Positions 1-4,949 of a DNA stretch of 5,983 nt are shown here, piece after piece. Source of the DNA: Chloroflexota bacterium. GTDB taxonomy: Bacteria; Chloroflexota; UBA6077. The stretch covers positions 1-5,983 of the forward strand of contig JAJYKO010000395.1 of assembly GCA_021788565.1 (NCBI GenBank), in the 5' to 3' direction. Numbering within the stretch: position 1 is the first letter of the stretch; each line of letters begins with the position of its first letter. The translations under genes were made by a program, and so were the position numbers. Below the pieces are notes generated by a model. That model saw only the letters and a program-made list of their open reading frames with translations. It was not told where the DNA came from and searched no databases.

Positions 1-25
1 GGGGTACCTACTTGGGAAGGAGTGA
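1..25 (+). CDS. 3' end of an upstream gene, probably an acyl-CoA dehydrogenase (partial)
   Basis: Reading from base 2, the window opens with codons for Gly-Tyr-Leu-Leu-Gly-Lys-Glu followed by TGA at 23-25. The complete acyl-CoA dehydrogenase in this window ends in Gly-Tyr-Leu-Leu-Gly-Lys-stop. Across the six shared codons the DNA differs at four bases, and all four differences are synonymous, which suggests two related proteins under selection rather than a recent DNA copy. The base before the first codon is G, compatible with an Ala codon such as GCG, matching the Ala that precedes this tail in the complete gene. If correct, the thiolase is flanked by two acyl-CoA dehydrogenase genes, a common arrangement in fatty-acid or branched-chain amino-acid breakdown clusters. 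Only seven residues are visible, so the family call is an inference. The stop lies 163 bp before the thiolase start. Confidence 0.5.
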
Positions 26-64
26 CCGGGAGGCGGGGTGAGTGGGGACGGGAAGATAGGTACG

Positions 65-92
65 ACCCTCACCCTAACCCTCTGAAGAGGGG
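65..92. repeat. Partial copy of the CCCTCACCC palindromic repeat
   Basis: Bases 65-83 are identical over 19 bp to bases 95-113, a direct repeat with a 30-bp offset. This first copy carries its own short hairpin, CCCTCT (78-83) with AGAGGG (86-91), and then breaks off into the second copy. It lacks the remaining arms of the complete unit, so it looks like a truncated or tandemly slipped copy. A 7-bp inverted match, GGGTGAG at 36-42 with CTCACCC at 68-74, lies just upstream and may be a degraded closing arm. It sits in the untranslated gap between the upstream gene and the thiolase. Confidence 0.7.
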
Positions 93-95
93 ACA

Positions 96-178
96 CCCTC
101 ACCCTAACCCTCTCCCAAGGGGAGAGGGAACAGAACGCCTCTCCCTCTGGGAGAGGCCGCCCGGAGGGCGGGTGAGGG
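96..178. repeat. Intergenic palindromic repeat with cloverleaf-like folding
   Basis: The outer arms CCCTCACCC (96-104) and GGGTGAGGG (170-178) are perfect reverse complements. They enclose three hairpins in a row: CCCTCTCCC/GGGAGAGGG (108-116 with 120-128, loop AAG), GCCTCTCCC/GGGAGAGGC (137-145 with 149-157, loop TCT), and CGCCC/GGGCG (158-162 with 166-170, loop GGA, sharing base 170 with the outer arm). The whole 83-bp unit can therefore form a closed multi-branched fold in DNA or RNA. Elements with CCCTCACCC-type ends and CTCTCCC/GGGAGAG cores are abundant between genes in many GC-rich bacterial genomes and produce spurious peptides such as HPNPLPRGEG. Whether this unit is present in many copies here cannot be seen. 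It carries no coding capacity of its own and is probably a non-autonomous REP/MITE-like element. Confidence 0.8.
174..178 (+). promoter_or_regulatory. Probable thiolase ribosome binding site inside the repeat
   Basis: GAGGG (174-178), within GGTGAGGG, lies 10 bases before the ATG at 189 and is the best purine-rich stretch upstream of the thiolase. It is also the last part of the repeat's outer closing arm, so pairing with CCCTCACCC at 96-104 would hide it. Spacing is slightly long, and no other candidate is seen. Regulation by folding is an inference. Confidence 0.45.
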
Positions 179-188
179 ATAGCGCGAT

Positions 189-1379
189 ATGGAGATGCCG
201 AACGTGGACGACATAGTGATCGTGGGGGCGGCACGCACTCCCATCGGCCGGTTCCTGGGATCGTTGTCGAAAACAGCGGCCCCGAACCTGGGAGCGGCGG
301 CGATACGTGGGGCCCTGAGTCGGGCCGGAATCGACGCCACCGAAGTGGACGAGGTGATCATGGGCAACGTCCTCTCGGCAGGGGCGGGGATGGGGCCCGC
401 CAGGCAGGCAGCCATTTCAGCAGGCATACCTGTCGGCGCCTCGGCCTTCGCCGTCAGCAAGGTATGCGCGTCGGGAATGCTGGCCGTGGTGATCGGTGCG
501 CAGGAGATCCTCACTGGAAGCGCTCGGGTGGTCGCGGCGGGAGGCATGGAAAACATGAGCCTCGCTCCTCACCTGCTGATGAACAGCCGGACGGGAACGA
601 AGCTGGGCGACGCCGGGCTCGTGGACTCGGCGGTGCACGACGGCCTCTGGTGCGCCTGGGAGAACCACCATATGGGCAGTTCCGCTGAGGAGATCGCGCG
701 AAAGTATGGGATCACCAGGGAGGAGCAGGACGCGTTCGCCCTGAAGAGCCACCAGAAGGCGCTGGCAGCCATCGATGCTGGGCAGTTCCGCAGGGAGATT
801 GAGCCGATCCAGGTGCAGCAGAAGGGTGGCGCGACGTTGTCGGACACCGACGAGTGTCCCAGAAGGGACACGTCGGCCGAAGCGCTGGCACGACTCGCAC
901 CCGCCTTCGAGAAGGGCGGGACGGTCACAGCGGGCAACGCACCGGGTCTTTGCGACGGGGCGGCCGCGCTCCTGGTGACATCGAGCAGCCTTGCCCGCGA
1001 GAAGGGATGGCCCGTGCGGGCGCGCATCACAGCTTGGACCAACGCCAACCTGGAGCCGCGCTGGGTTTTCGATGCCCCGACGGAGGCCGTGCGGAAGTTG
1101 CTCGCGAGGACAGGAATGGCGCTGCCGCATTTCGACCTGATCGAGGTCAACGAGGCTTTCTCCGCTCAGGTGCTGGCCAATGGAAAGGTGCTTGAGTGGG
1201 ACTGGGATCGTGTGAACGTGAGGGGCGGGGCGGTTGCCCTCGGTCATCCGATAGGGGCGTCTGGGGCGCGCATTCTGGTGACCCTTCTGCACGCGCTGGA
1301 GGACAGCGGCCTTAAGCGAGGGATGGCGGTGTTGTGCCACGGCGGCGGTGGCGCGGTGGCGATGTCGATAGAGAGGTAA
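189..1379 (+). CDS. Thiolase (acetyl-CoA C-acyltransferase / acetyltransferase)
   Basis: A full-length thiolase of 396 residues, close to the roughly 390 residues usual for the family. Thiolases cleave a 3-oxoacyl-CoA with CoA to acetyl-CoA plus a shortened acyl-CoA, or run in reverse to condense two acetyl-CoA. All catalytic elements are present: the nucleophile Cys93 in KVCASG, Asn321 of NEAF, His353 in the GHPIGASGAR block, and the acid/base Cys383 in LCHGGGG. The N-terminal IVGAARTPIGRF is typical. The loop at 249-256 reads GNAPGLCD where the classic Zoogloea enzyme has GNASGLND; Pro replaces a CoA-contacting Ser, which is common in other thiolases, and Cys replaces Asn. The start at 189 has GAGGG 10 bases upstream; an in-frame ATG at 195 (MPNVDD) is an equally plausible start. 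Degradative versus biosynthetic use cannot be read from sequence. The neighbouring acyl-CoA dehydrogenases favour a degradative role in the cytoplasm. Confidence 0.93.
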   Translation: MEMPNVDDIVIVGAARTPIGRFLGSLSKTAAPNLGAAAIRGALSRAGIDATEVDEVIMGNVLSAGAGMGPARQAAISAGIPVGASAFAVSKVCASGMLAVVIGAQEILTGSARVVAAGGMENMSLAPHLLMNSRTGTKLGDAGLVDSAVHDGLWCAWENHHMGSSAEEIARKYGITREEQDAFALKSHQKALAAIDAGQFRREIEPIQVQQKGGATLSDTDECPRRDTSAEALARLAPAFEKGGTVTAGNAPGLCDGAAALLVTSSSLAREKGWPVRARITAWTNANLEPRWVFDAPTEAVRKLLARTGMALPHFDLIEVNEAFSAQVLANGKVLEWDWDRVNVRGGAVALGHPIGASGARILVTLLHALEDSGLKRGMAVLCHGGGGAVAMSIER

Positions 1380-1393
1380 AACTACCTTAGGGC

Positions 1394-1408
1394 GGGGCGC
1401 GCTGCCCC
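1394..1408. other. Small GC hairpin after the thiolase stop
   Basis: GGGGC (1394-1398) pairs with GCCCC (1404-1408) around a five-base GCGCT loop, 14 bases after the thiolase stop. No T tract follows, so it is not a convincing factor-independent terminator. It could protect the 3' end of the mRNA or be part of a degenerate repeat together with the palindrome downstream. Confidence 0.4.
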
Positions 1409-1426
1409 CCGACCGGCCGCGGATAT

Positions 1427-1460
1427 GGGCAGACGGCAGGGGACAAGCCCCTGCCCTACG
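1427..1460. repeat. GGCAGGGG/CCCCTGCC palindrome before the acyl-CoA dehydrogenase
   Basis: GGCAGGGG (1435-1442) and CCCCTGCC (1448-1455) form a perfect 8-bp stem with an ACAAG loop. GGGCAG at 1427-1432 can compete for CTGCCC at 1451-1456, giving an alternative pairing. The layout, a compact palindrome ending in CCCTACGG, resembles dispersed intergenic repeats seen in GC-rich bacteria, but copy number cannot be tested here. No T run follows, so a terminator role is not supported. It ends about 14 bases before the likely start of the acyl-CoA dehydrogenase. Confidence 0.6.
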
Positions 1461-1473
1461 GTTGATGGGTGCG

Positions 1474-2622
1474 ATGGATTTTGAGCTAACAGAGGAACAG
1501 CGGGCACTTCAACGGGATGCCTGGGAGTTCGCGCGGCGCGAATTCACAGAGGAGTACGCCATGGAGTGCGACCGGAACCGGCGCTATCCGATCGAGGCTC
1601 ACGGCAAGGCGTGTGCCGCCGGCCTGGTTGGAGTGCATCTGCCCATGGAGTACGGCGGAAGGGGAGCGGGCCTGATGGGAAGCGTCCTGGTGATCGAGGC
1701 GCTCTGCCGGAAAGACCCCGGCCTCGGCATGTCCATCAGCCTCTGTTCGCTCGGCTCGCAGTTCACCCTGCACCTGGGCACTCGGGAGCAGAAGGAGAGA
1801 ATCCTGCCCTTCGTGACCTCGGGAGAGATGATCACGGCCGTCGGCTTCACGGAACCTGACCACGGCAGCGACATCACCGATCTAGGTACGACAGCGGTCC
1901 GCGATGGCGATCAGTACGTGATCAACGGCGTTAAGACCCTGATCTCCAACGGCCAGCAGGCCCGCATCATCACCGTGCTGTGCAAAACCGATCCTGCCGC
2001 GAAGCCATCCCACCGCGGCTTCAGTTTGATCCTCGCGGAGATGGATCGGGATGGGGTGTCCGCCGTGGACCTGGGCGAGAAGATGGGCCTCCACATGATG
2101 TCCACGTCGGAGGTTACGTTCAAGAACGTGCGAGTCCCCACGGCGAATCTTTTGGGCCAGGAGAACAGGGGTTTCTACCACACAATGGAGTTCCTGGACC
2201 AAACGAGAGTGGAGGTCGCCGCTCAGGGGCTGGGAGGCGCGCAGGCCGCCCTCGACCGCGCGATAGCTCACCTGAAGGAGCGCAAGCAGTCGGGCCGAAG
2301 GCTGGCGGACTACCAGATCAACCAGCACAAGATCGCGGATATGGCCACGAAGGTTGAGGCCGCGAGGCTGATCACCTATCGCGCCGGCTGGAACCACGAC
2401 CACAAAGGGCCGGACGCCAGGCTGGCGTCGATGGCGAAGCTGTACGCAACACGGACCGCCGTGGAGGTCGCGGAAGAGACCATCCAGCTGTTCGGCGGTC
2501 GGGGCTACTTCAGCAGATGGGATGTCGATCGGATCTATCGCGACGTGCGCGTCACGGAGATCTACGAGGGAACTCGCGAGATTCAGAAGAACACGATCGC
2601 CGGGTATTTGCTGGGGAAGTAG
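1474..2622 (+). CDS. Acyl-CoA dehydrogenase (FAD-dependent)
   Basis: From the ATG at 1474 this is a 382-residue flavoprotein, the usual length for the acyl-CoA dehydrogenase family. It oxidises an acyl-CoA to the 2,3-enoyl-CoA with FAD, passing electrons to electron-transfer flavoprotein. Domains run in the standard order: N-terminal helical domain (about 1-115, opening MDFELTEEQ), middle beta domain with VGFTEPDHGSD (123-133), and C-terminal helical domain with QLFGGRGY (338-345). The catalytic base is Glu365 in IYEGTREIQ, the position used by short/medium-chain and many branched-chain enzymes. At the usual ERxxFG FAD contact the sequence reads ERKQSG, with Ser273 for Phe. I chose 1474 because family members typically begin MDFxLTEEQ; in-frame TTG 1462 and ATG 1465 only add MMGA or GA-type residues. 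None of the three has a clear Shine-Dalgarno. Chain length and branching of the substrate are not evident; the following 2-oxoacid dehydrogenase genes suggest a branched-chain acyl-CoA. Confidence 0.93.
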   Translation: MDFELTEEQRALQRDAWEFARREFTEEYAMECDRNRRYPIEAHGKACAAGLVGVHLPMEYGGRGAGLMGSVLVIEALCRKDPGLGMSISLCSLGSQFTLHLGTREQKERILPFVTSGEMITAVGFTEPDHGSDITDLGTTAVRDGDQYVINGVKTLISNGQQARIITVLCKTDPAAKPSHRGFSLILAEMDRDGVSAVDLGEKMGLHMMSTSEVTFKNVRVPTANLLGQENRGFYHTMEFLDQTRVEVAAQGLGGAQAALDRAIAHLKERKQSGRRLADYQINQHKIADMATKVEAARLITYRAGWNHDHKGPDARLASMAKLYATRTAVEVAEETIQLFGGRGYFSRWDVDRIYRDVRVTEIYEGTREIQKNTIAGYLLGK

Positions 2623-2658
2623 GTGCGCCCAGATGCGGTTGCCCGGATCATGGTTGGC

Positions 2659-2684
2659 CGCTGGGCATCCCAGCGTGGGTGCCC
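2659..2684. promoter_or_regulatory. Two overlapping, mutually exclusive hairpins before E1-alpha
   Basis: CGCTGGG (2659-2665) and CCCAGCG (2669-2675) make a perfect 7-bp stem with a CAT loop. The inner part GGGCATCCCA (2663-2672) can instead pair with TGGGTGCCC (2676-2684) around a GCG loop, leaving one T bulged. The two folds share bases and cannot coexist. They sit 37 bases after the acyl-CoA dehydrogenase stop and 22 before the E1-alpha start, just upstream of its ribosome binding site. This could be a degraded dispersed repeat, an mRNA processing or stability element, or an attenuator-like switch. There is no T tract for termination, and function is not shown by sequence alone. Confidence 0.45.
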
Positions 2685-2695
2685 CGCGGCGAGAT

Positions 2696-2702
2696 GAGGT
2701 GG
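2696..2702 (+). promoter_or_regulatory. Ribosome binding site of E1-alpha
   Basis: GAGGTGG ends four bases before the ATG at 2707, with its GAGG core seven bases away. It matches the anti-Shine-Dalgarno sequence well and supports this start codon for E1-alpha. Confidence 0.7.
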
Positions 2703-2706
2703 ACTG

Positions 2707-3939
2707 ATGCCAAGGAAAGCAATCGAGCTACCGTTCCAGGTGGACTACCTGTCGATACTGGATGAACATGGACATCTGGATCAGGAGCTCGAGCCCGAAG
2801 TGCCGGAGGAGCTGGCACTCAAAATCTATAGAACGATGGTGCTGACCCGCCGCCTGGATTCCCGCATGATTGACCTGCAGCGGCAGGGACGGATCGGCAC
2901 CTTTCCGCCCGTGACCGGGCACGAGGCGGCGCACGTGGGCGCCGTCTCGGTTCTCCGGCAATCTGACTGGCTGGCCCCGTCCTATCGAGAGACAGGGGCC
3001 GAGCTGTGGCGCGGCAGGCGGATCGAAGACATTCTGATCTACTGGGCAGGGTTCGAGGAAGGGGGCGTAATCGCGCCGGACCGGAACGATCTACCCACCG
3101 CGGTGCCTATCGCGACACAGACCCTGCACGCCGCGGGGATCGGGTACGGGATCAAGTATCGCAAGCAAGACCGGATAGTCATGACCTTCTTCGGGGACGG
3201 GGCGACGTCGGAGGGAGACTTCCATGAGGCGATGAACTTCGCCTCCGTCTTCCAGCTTCCGGTAGTCTTCGTCTGCCAGAACAACCAGTGGGCCATCTCC
3301 GTTCCCAGGAAGAGGCAGACTCGCTCGGAGACGCTGGCGCAGAAAGCTATTGCGTACGGCATGCCCGGCATACAGGTGGATGGGAACGACGTGCTGGCCG
3401 TCTATTCCGCTGCTAAAGAGGCCGCGGACCGCGCTCGATCCGGGGGCGGGCCGACCTTTATCGAGTGCGTTACCTACCGGCTGGTCATGCACACTACCTC
3501 GGACGACCCGAAGCGATACCGAACGGAAGAAGAGGTCCAGGAGTGGACGAAGAGGGATCCACTTCCAAGGTTCAGGGACTACCTCCTGAGCAAGGAAGTG
3601 CTTACTCCCCAGACGATAGAGGCCATCGACGCCGACGTGAAGGCCGAGATCCAGGAGGCAATCGATCGAGCTGAGGGGTGGATTGAGGCGGGGGCCGACC
3701 CCCTGCACATGTTCGAGCACGTATATTCGGAAATGCCACCCACCCTGCGCGAGCAGCGTGCTGAGTTGGAGCGCGAACTGGCCGCGATGGGCGAATCATC
3801 CGCGGAAGGATCGGATGAGTCCCCGGATCGGCCCGCACCCGTAGCGGAGGCAGGGCGGGAAATCATACAGGAACTTGCGCAGAGAGCAGCGGCAGGCCGT
3901 CCAGGTGGTAGAAACGGCAACGGCCGCCATTTGTTATAG
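2707..3939 (+). CDS. pdhA: 2-oxoacid dehydrogenase E1 component, alpha subunit (pyruvate dehydrogenase-like)
   Basis: The 410-residue alpha subunit of a thiamine-diphosphate-dependent E1, which decarboxylates a 2-oxoacid and passes the acyl group to lipoyl-E2. The TPP/Mg motif is clear: GDGATSEGDF begins at residue 163 and the motif closes with QNN at 191-193. Other family marks are PSYRE (91-95), which matches the TPP-contacting Tyr-Arg pair, and the MHTTSDDPKRYR loop (261-272), with His262 at the conserved E1-alpha histidine. The overall sequence from about residue 11 to 357 resembles Bacillus-type PdhA, including LAQKAIAYGMPGIQVDGND. Homologues of that type are about 370 residues, so this protein carries about 50 extra C-terminal residues (from about 362), rich in Ser, Glu, Pro and Ala, then Gly/Arg/Asn. 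The start is backed by GAGGTGG. It lies 84 bp after the acyl-CoA dehydrogenase and 11 bp before E1-beta. Pyruvate versus branched-chain 2-oxoacid use is unresolved, so the symbol is tentative. Confidence 0.9.
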   Translation: MPRKAIELPFQVDYLSILDEHGHLDQELEPEVPEELALKIYRTMVLTRRLDSRMIDLQRQGRIGTFPPVTGHEAAHVGAVSVLRQSDWLAPSYRETGAELWRGRRIEDILIYWAGFEEGGVIAPDRNDLPTAVPIATQTLHAAGIGYGIKYRKQDRIVMTFFGDGATSEGDFHEAMNFASVFQLPVVFVCQNNQWAISVPRKRQTRSETLAQKAIAYGMPGIQVDGNDVLAVYSAAKEAADRARSGGGPTFIECVTYRLVMHTTSDDPKRYRTEEEVQEWTKRDPLPRFRDYLLSKEVLTPQTIEAIDADVKAEIQEAIDRAEGWIEAGADPLHMFEHVYSEMPPTLREQRAELERELAAMGESSAEGSDESPDRPAPVAEAGREIIQELAQRAAAGRPGGRNGNGRHLL

Positions 3940-3945
3940 GAAGAG
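3938..3945 (+). promoter_or_regulatory. Ribosome binding site of E1-beta overlapping the E1-alpha stop
   Basis: AGGAAGAG starts within the E1-alpha TAG stop (3937-3939) and ends five bases before the E1-beta ATG at 3951. A ribosome finishing E1-alpha would cover this site, an arrangement that favours coupled translation of the two subunits, which assemble as an alpha2beta2 heterotetramer. Coupling is an inference from spacing. Confidence 0.7.
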
Positions 3946-3950
3946 TTCGC

Positions 3951-4934
3951 ATGGCCAAGATGACAATGGTCCAGGCCCTGAATCTGGCGCTGCGCCAGGA
4001 GATGGAGCGGGATGACGCGGTGATCGTTCTGGGAGAGGACGTGGGGAAGGACGGAGGTGTCTTCAGGGTTACTGAGGGACTGATCGACCGGTTCGGCGAG
4101 GATCGCGTGGTGGATACCCCGCTCGCCGAGTCAAGCATAGTCGGCACTTCCATCGGAATGGCCGTCTTCGGGCTGAAGCCGGTGTGCGAGATGCAATTCT
4201 CCGGCTTTGACTACATCGCTTTCCACCAAATCGAGAATCACGCCTCCAGGCTGCGTCGCCGCTCCCAGGGCCGCTACGGGGTGCCGATGGTGGTACGTGC
4301 TCCATACGGTGGCGGGGTTCGCGCCCTGGAGCACCACTCCGAGAGCAAGGAGGCGTTCTGGGCTCACATGCCCGGGCTCAAGATGGTGATCCCGTCGGGG
4401 CCGCGCAACGCCAGGGCGCTCCTAGTCAGCGCCATCCGCGACCCGGACCCTGTGATCTTCTACGAGCCCAAGGCTGTTTACAGGGCCTTCAGGGAGGAGG
4501 TTCCTGAGGAAGAGGAGACCATTCCGATCGGAAAGTCGCGCGTGGTGCGCGAGGGAAAGAACATCACCATGATCAGCTACGGCGCCATGCTTCGTCCGAC
4601 GCTCGAAGCCGCGGAAGAGCTGCACGAGAAGGACGGGGTGGAGGCCGAGGTCATAGATCTCCTGACCATCTCACCCCTGGACGACGAACTGTTCACACAG
4701 TCCGTGCGAAAGACGGGGAGGGCGATGGTGGTCCACGAGGCTCCGCGTAGCTTTGGGCCTGGAGCAGAGATAGTCTCTCGCCTGATGGAGAAGTCATTCT
4801 TCTACCTGGAAGCGCCCATCCGGCGTGTCACGGGCTTCGATGTGAACATACCGCTGCCGGCCAGGGAGAACGCTTACCTGCCGAGTGCGCAGCGAATCTT
4901 GCGGGCTGCTCGCGAAACCTTGAGCGTCCGGTAG
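3951..4934 (+). CDS. pdhB: 2-oxoacid dehydrogenase E1 component, beta subunit (pyruvate dehydrogenase-like)
   Basis: A 327-residue beta subunit, matching the usual 325 or so for the family. It pairs with E1-alpha and supplies the other face of the active site. The transketolase pyrimidine-binding domain covers about residues 1-180, with LGEDVG (27-32), GGVFRVTEGL (35-44), and DTPLAES (55-61), in which Glu60 matches the conserved glutamate that activates the thiamine aminopyrimidine ring. VRAPYGGGVRALEHHSES (115-132) contains the active-site region His129. The C-terminal transketolase domain (about 195-320) contains ISYGAM and VVHEAPRSFGPGAEI (260-274). Similarity to Bacillus PdhB is strong in the N-terminal half (MTMVQAL, IPIGK). 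The HEAPRSFGPGAEI block is closer in style to what I recall of branched-chain E1-beta, so substrate remains open. The start has AGGAAGAG five bases upstream. The gene is separated by 11 bp from E1-alpha and 15 bp from E2, as in a single operon. Confidence 0.92.
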   Translation: MAKMTMVQALNLALRQEMERDDAVIVLGEDVGKDGGVFRVTEGLIDRFGEDRVVDTPLAESSIVGTSIGMAVFGLKPVCEMQFSGFDYIAFHQIENHASRLRRRSQGRYGVPMVVRAPYGGGVRALEHHSESKEAFWAHMPGLKMVIPSGPRNARALLVSAIRDPDPVIFYEPKAVYRAFREEVPEEEETIPIGKSRVVREGKNITMISYGAMLRPTLEAAEELHEKDGVEAEVIDLLTISPLDDELFTQSVRKTGRAMVVHEAPRSFGPGAEIVSRLMEKSFFYLEAPIRRVTGFDVNIPLPARENAYLPSAQRILRAARETLSVR

Positions 4935-4938
4935 GTGC

Positions 4939-4944
4939 GGAGGT
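4939..4944 (+). promoter_or_regulatory. Ribosome binding site of E2
   Basis: GGAGGT, a near-perfect Shine-Dalgarno, lies five bases before the ATG at 4950 in the 15-bp gap after E1-beta. It fixes the start of the E2 gene, whose protein begins directly with the lipoyl domain. Confidence 0.8.
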
Positions 4945-4949
4945 AGGGA

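Noticed and set aside
65..113. CRISPR-like direct repeats
   Set aside because: Only two 19-bp copies with an 11-bp gap, each part of a palindromic element; no array and no spacers.
96..178. tRNA-like cloverleaf as a real tRNA gene
   Set aside because: Arm and loop sizes are wrong (3-base loops, 9-bp outer stem), there is no T-loop GTTCRA consensus or 7-base anticodon loop, and the sequence fits a known style of dispersed palindrome.
22..216. Open frame of 64 codons at the left edge with HPNPL-type peptides
   Set aside because: It is a translation of the palindromic repeat and overlaps the thiolase start in another frame; such peptides are well-known artefacts of this repeat type.
417..1340. 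Minus-strand open frame of 307 codons opposite the thiolase
   Set aside because: It lies fully inside a clear thiolase gene with all catalytic motifs, and its composition is typical of antisense reading of GC-rich codons.
1435..1460. Factor-independent terminator
   Set aside because: The stem is strong but is followed by TACGGTTGATG with no T tract, and the next gene starts almost at once.
1462..1473. Upstream starts TTG 1462 or ATG 1465 for the acyl-CoA dehydrogenase
   Set aside because: Family members typically begin MDFxLTEEQ, which matches ATG 1474; the upstream codons add only three or four residues and have no better ribosome binding site, though they cannot be fully excluded.
1882..2403. 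Minus-strand open frame opposite the acyl-CoA dehydrogenase
   Set aside because: Shadow of the dehydrogenase reading frame; no recognisable motif or supporting ribosome binding site.
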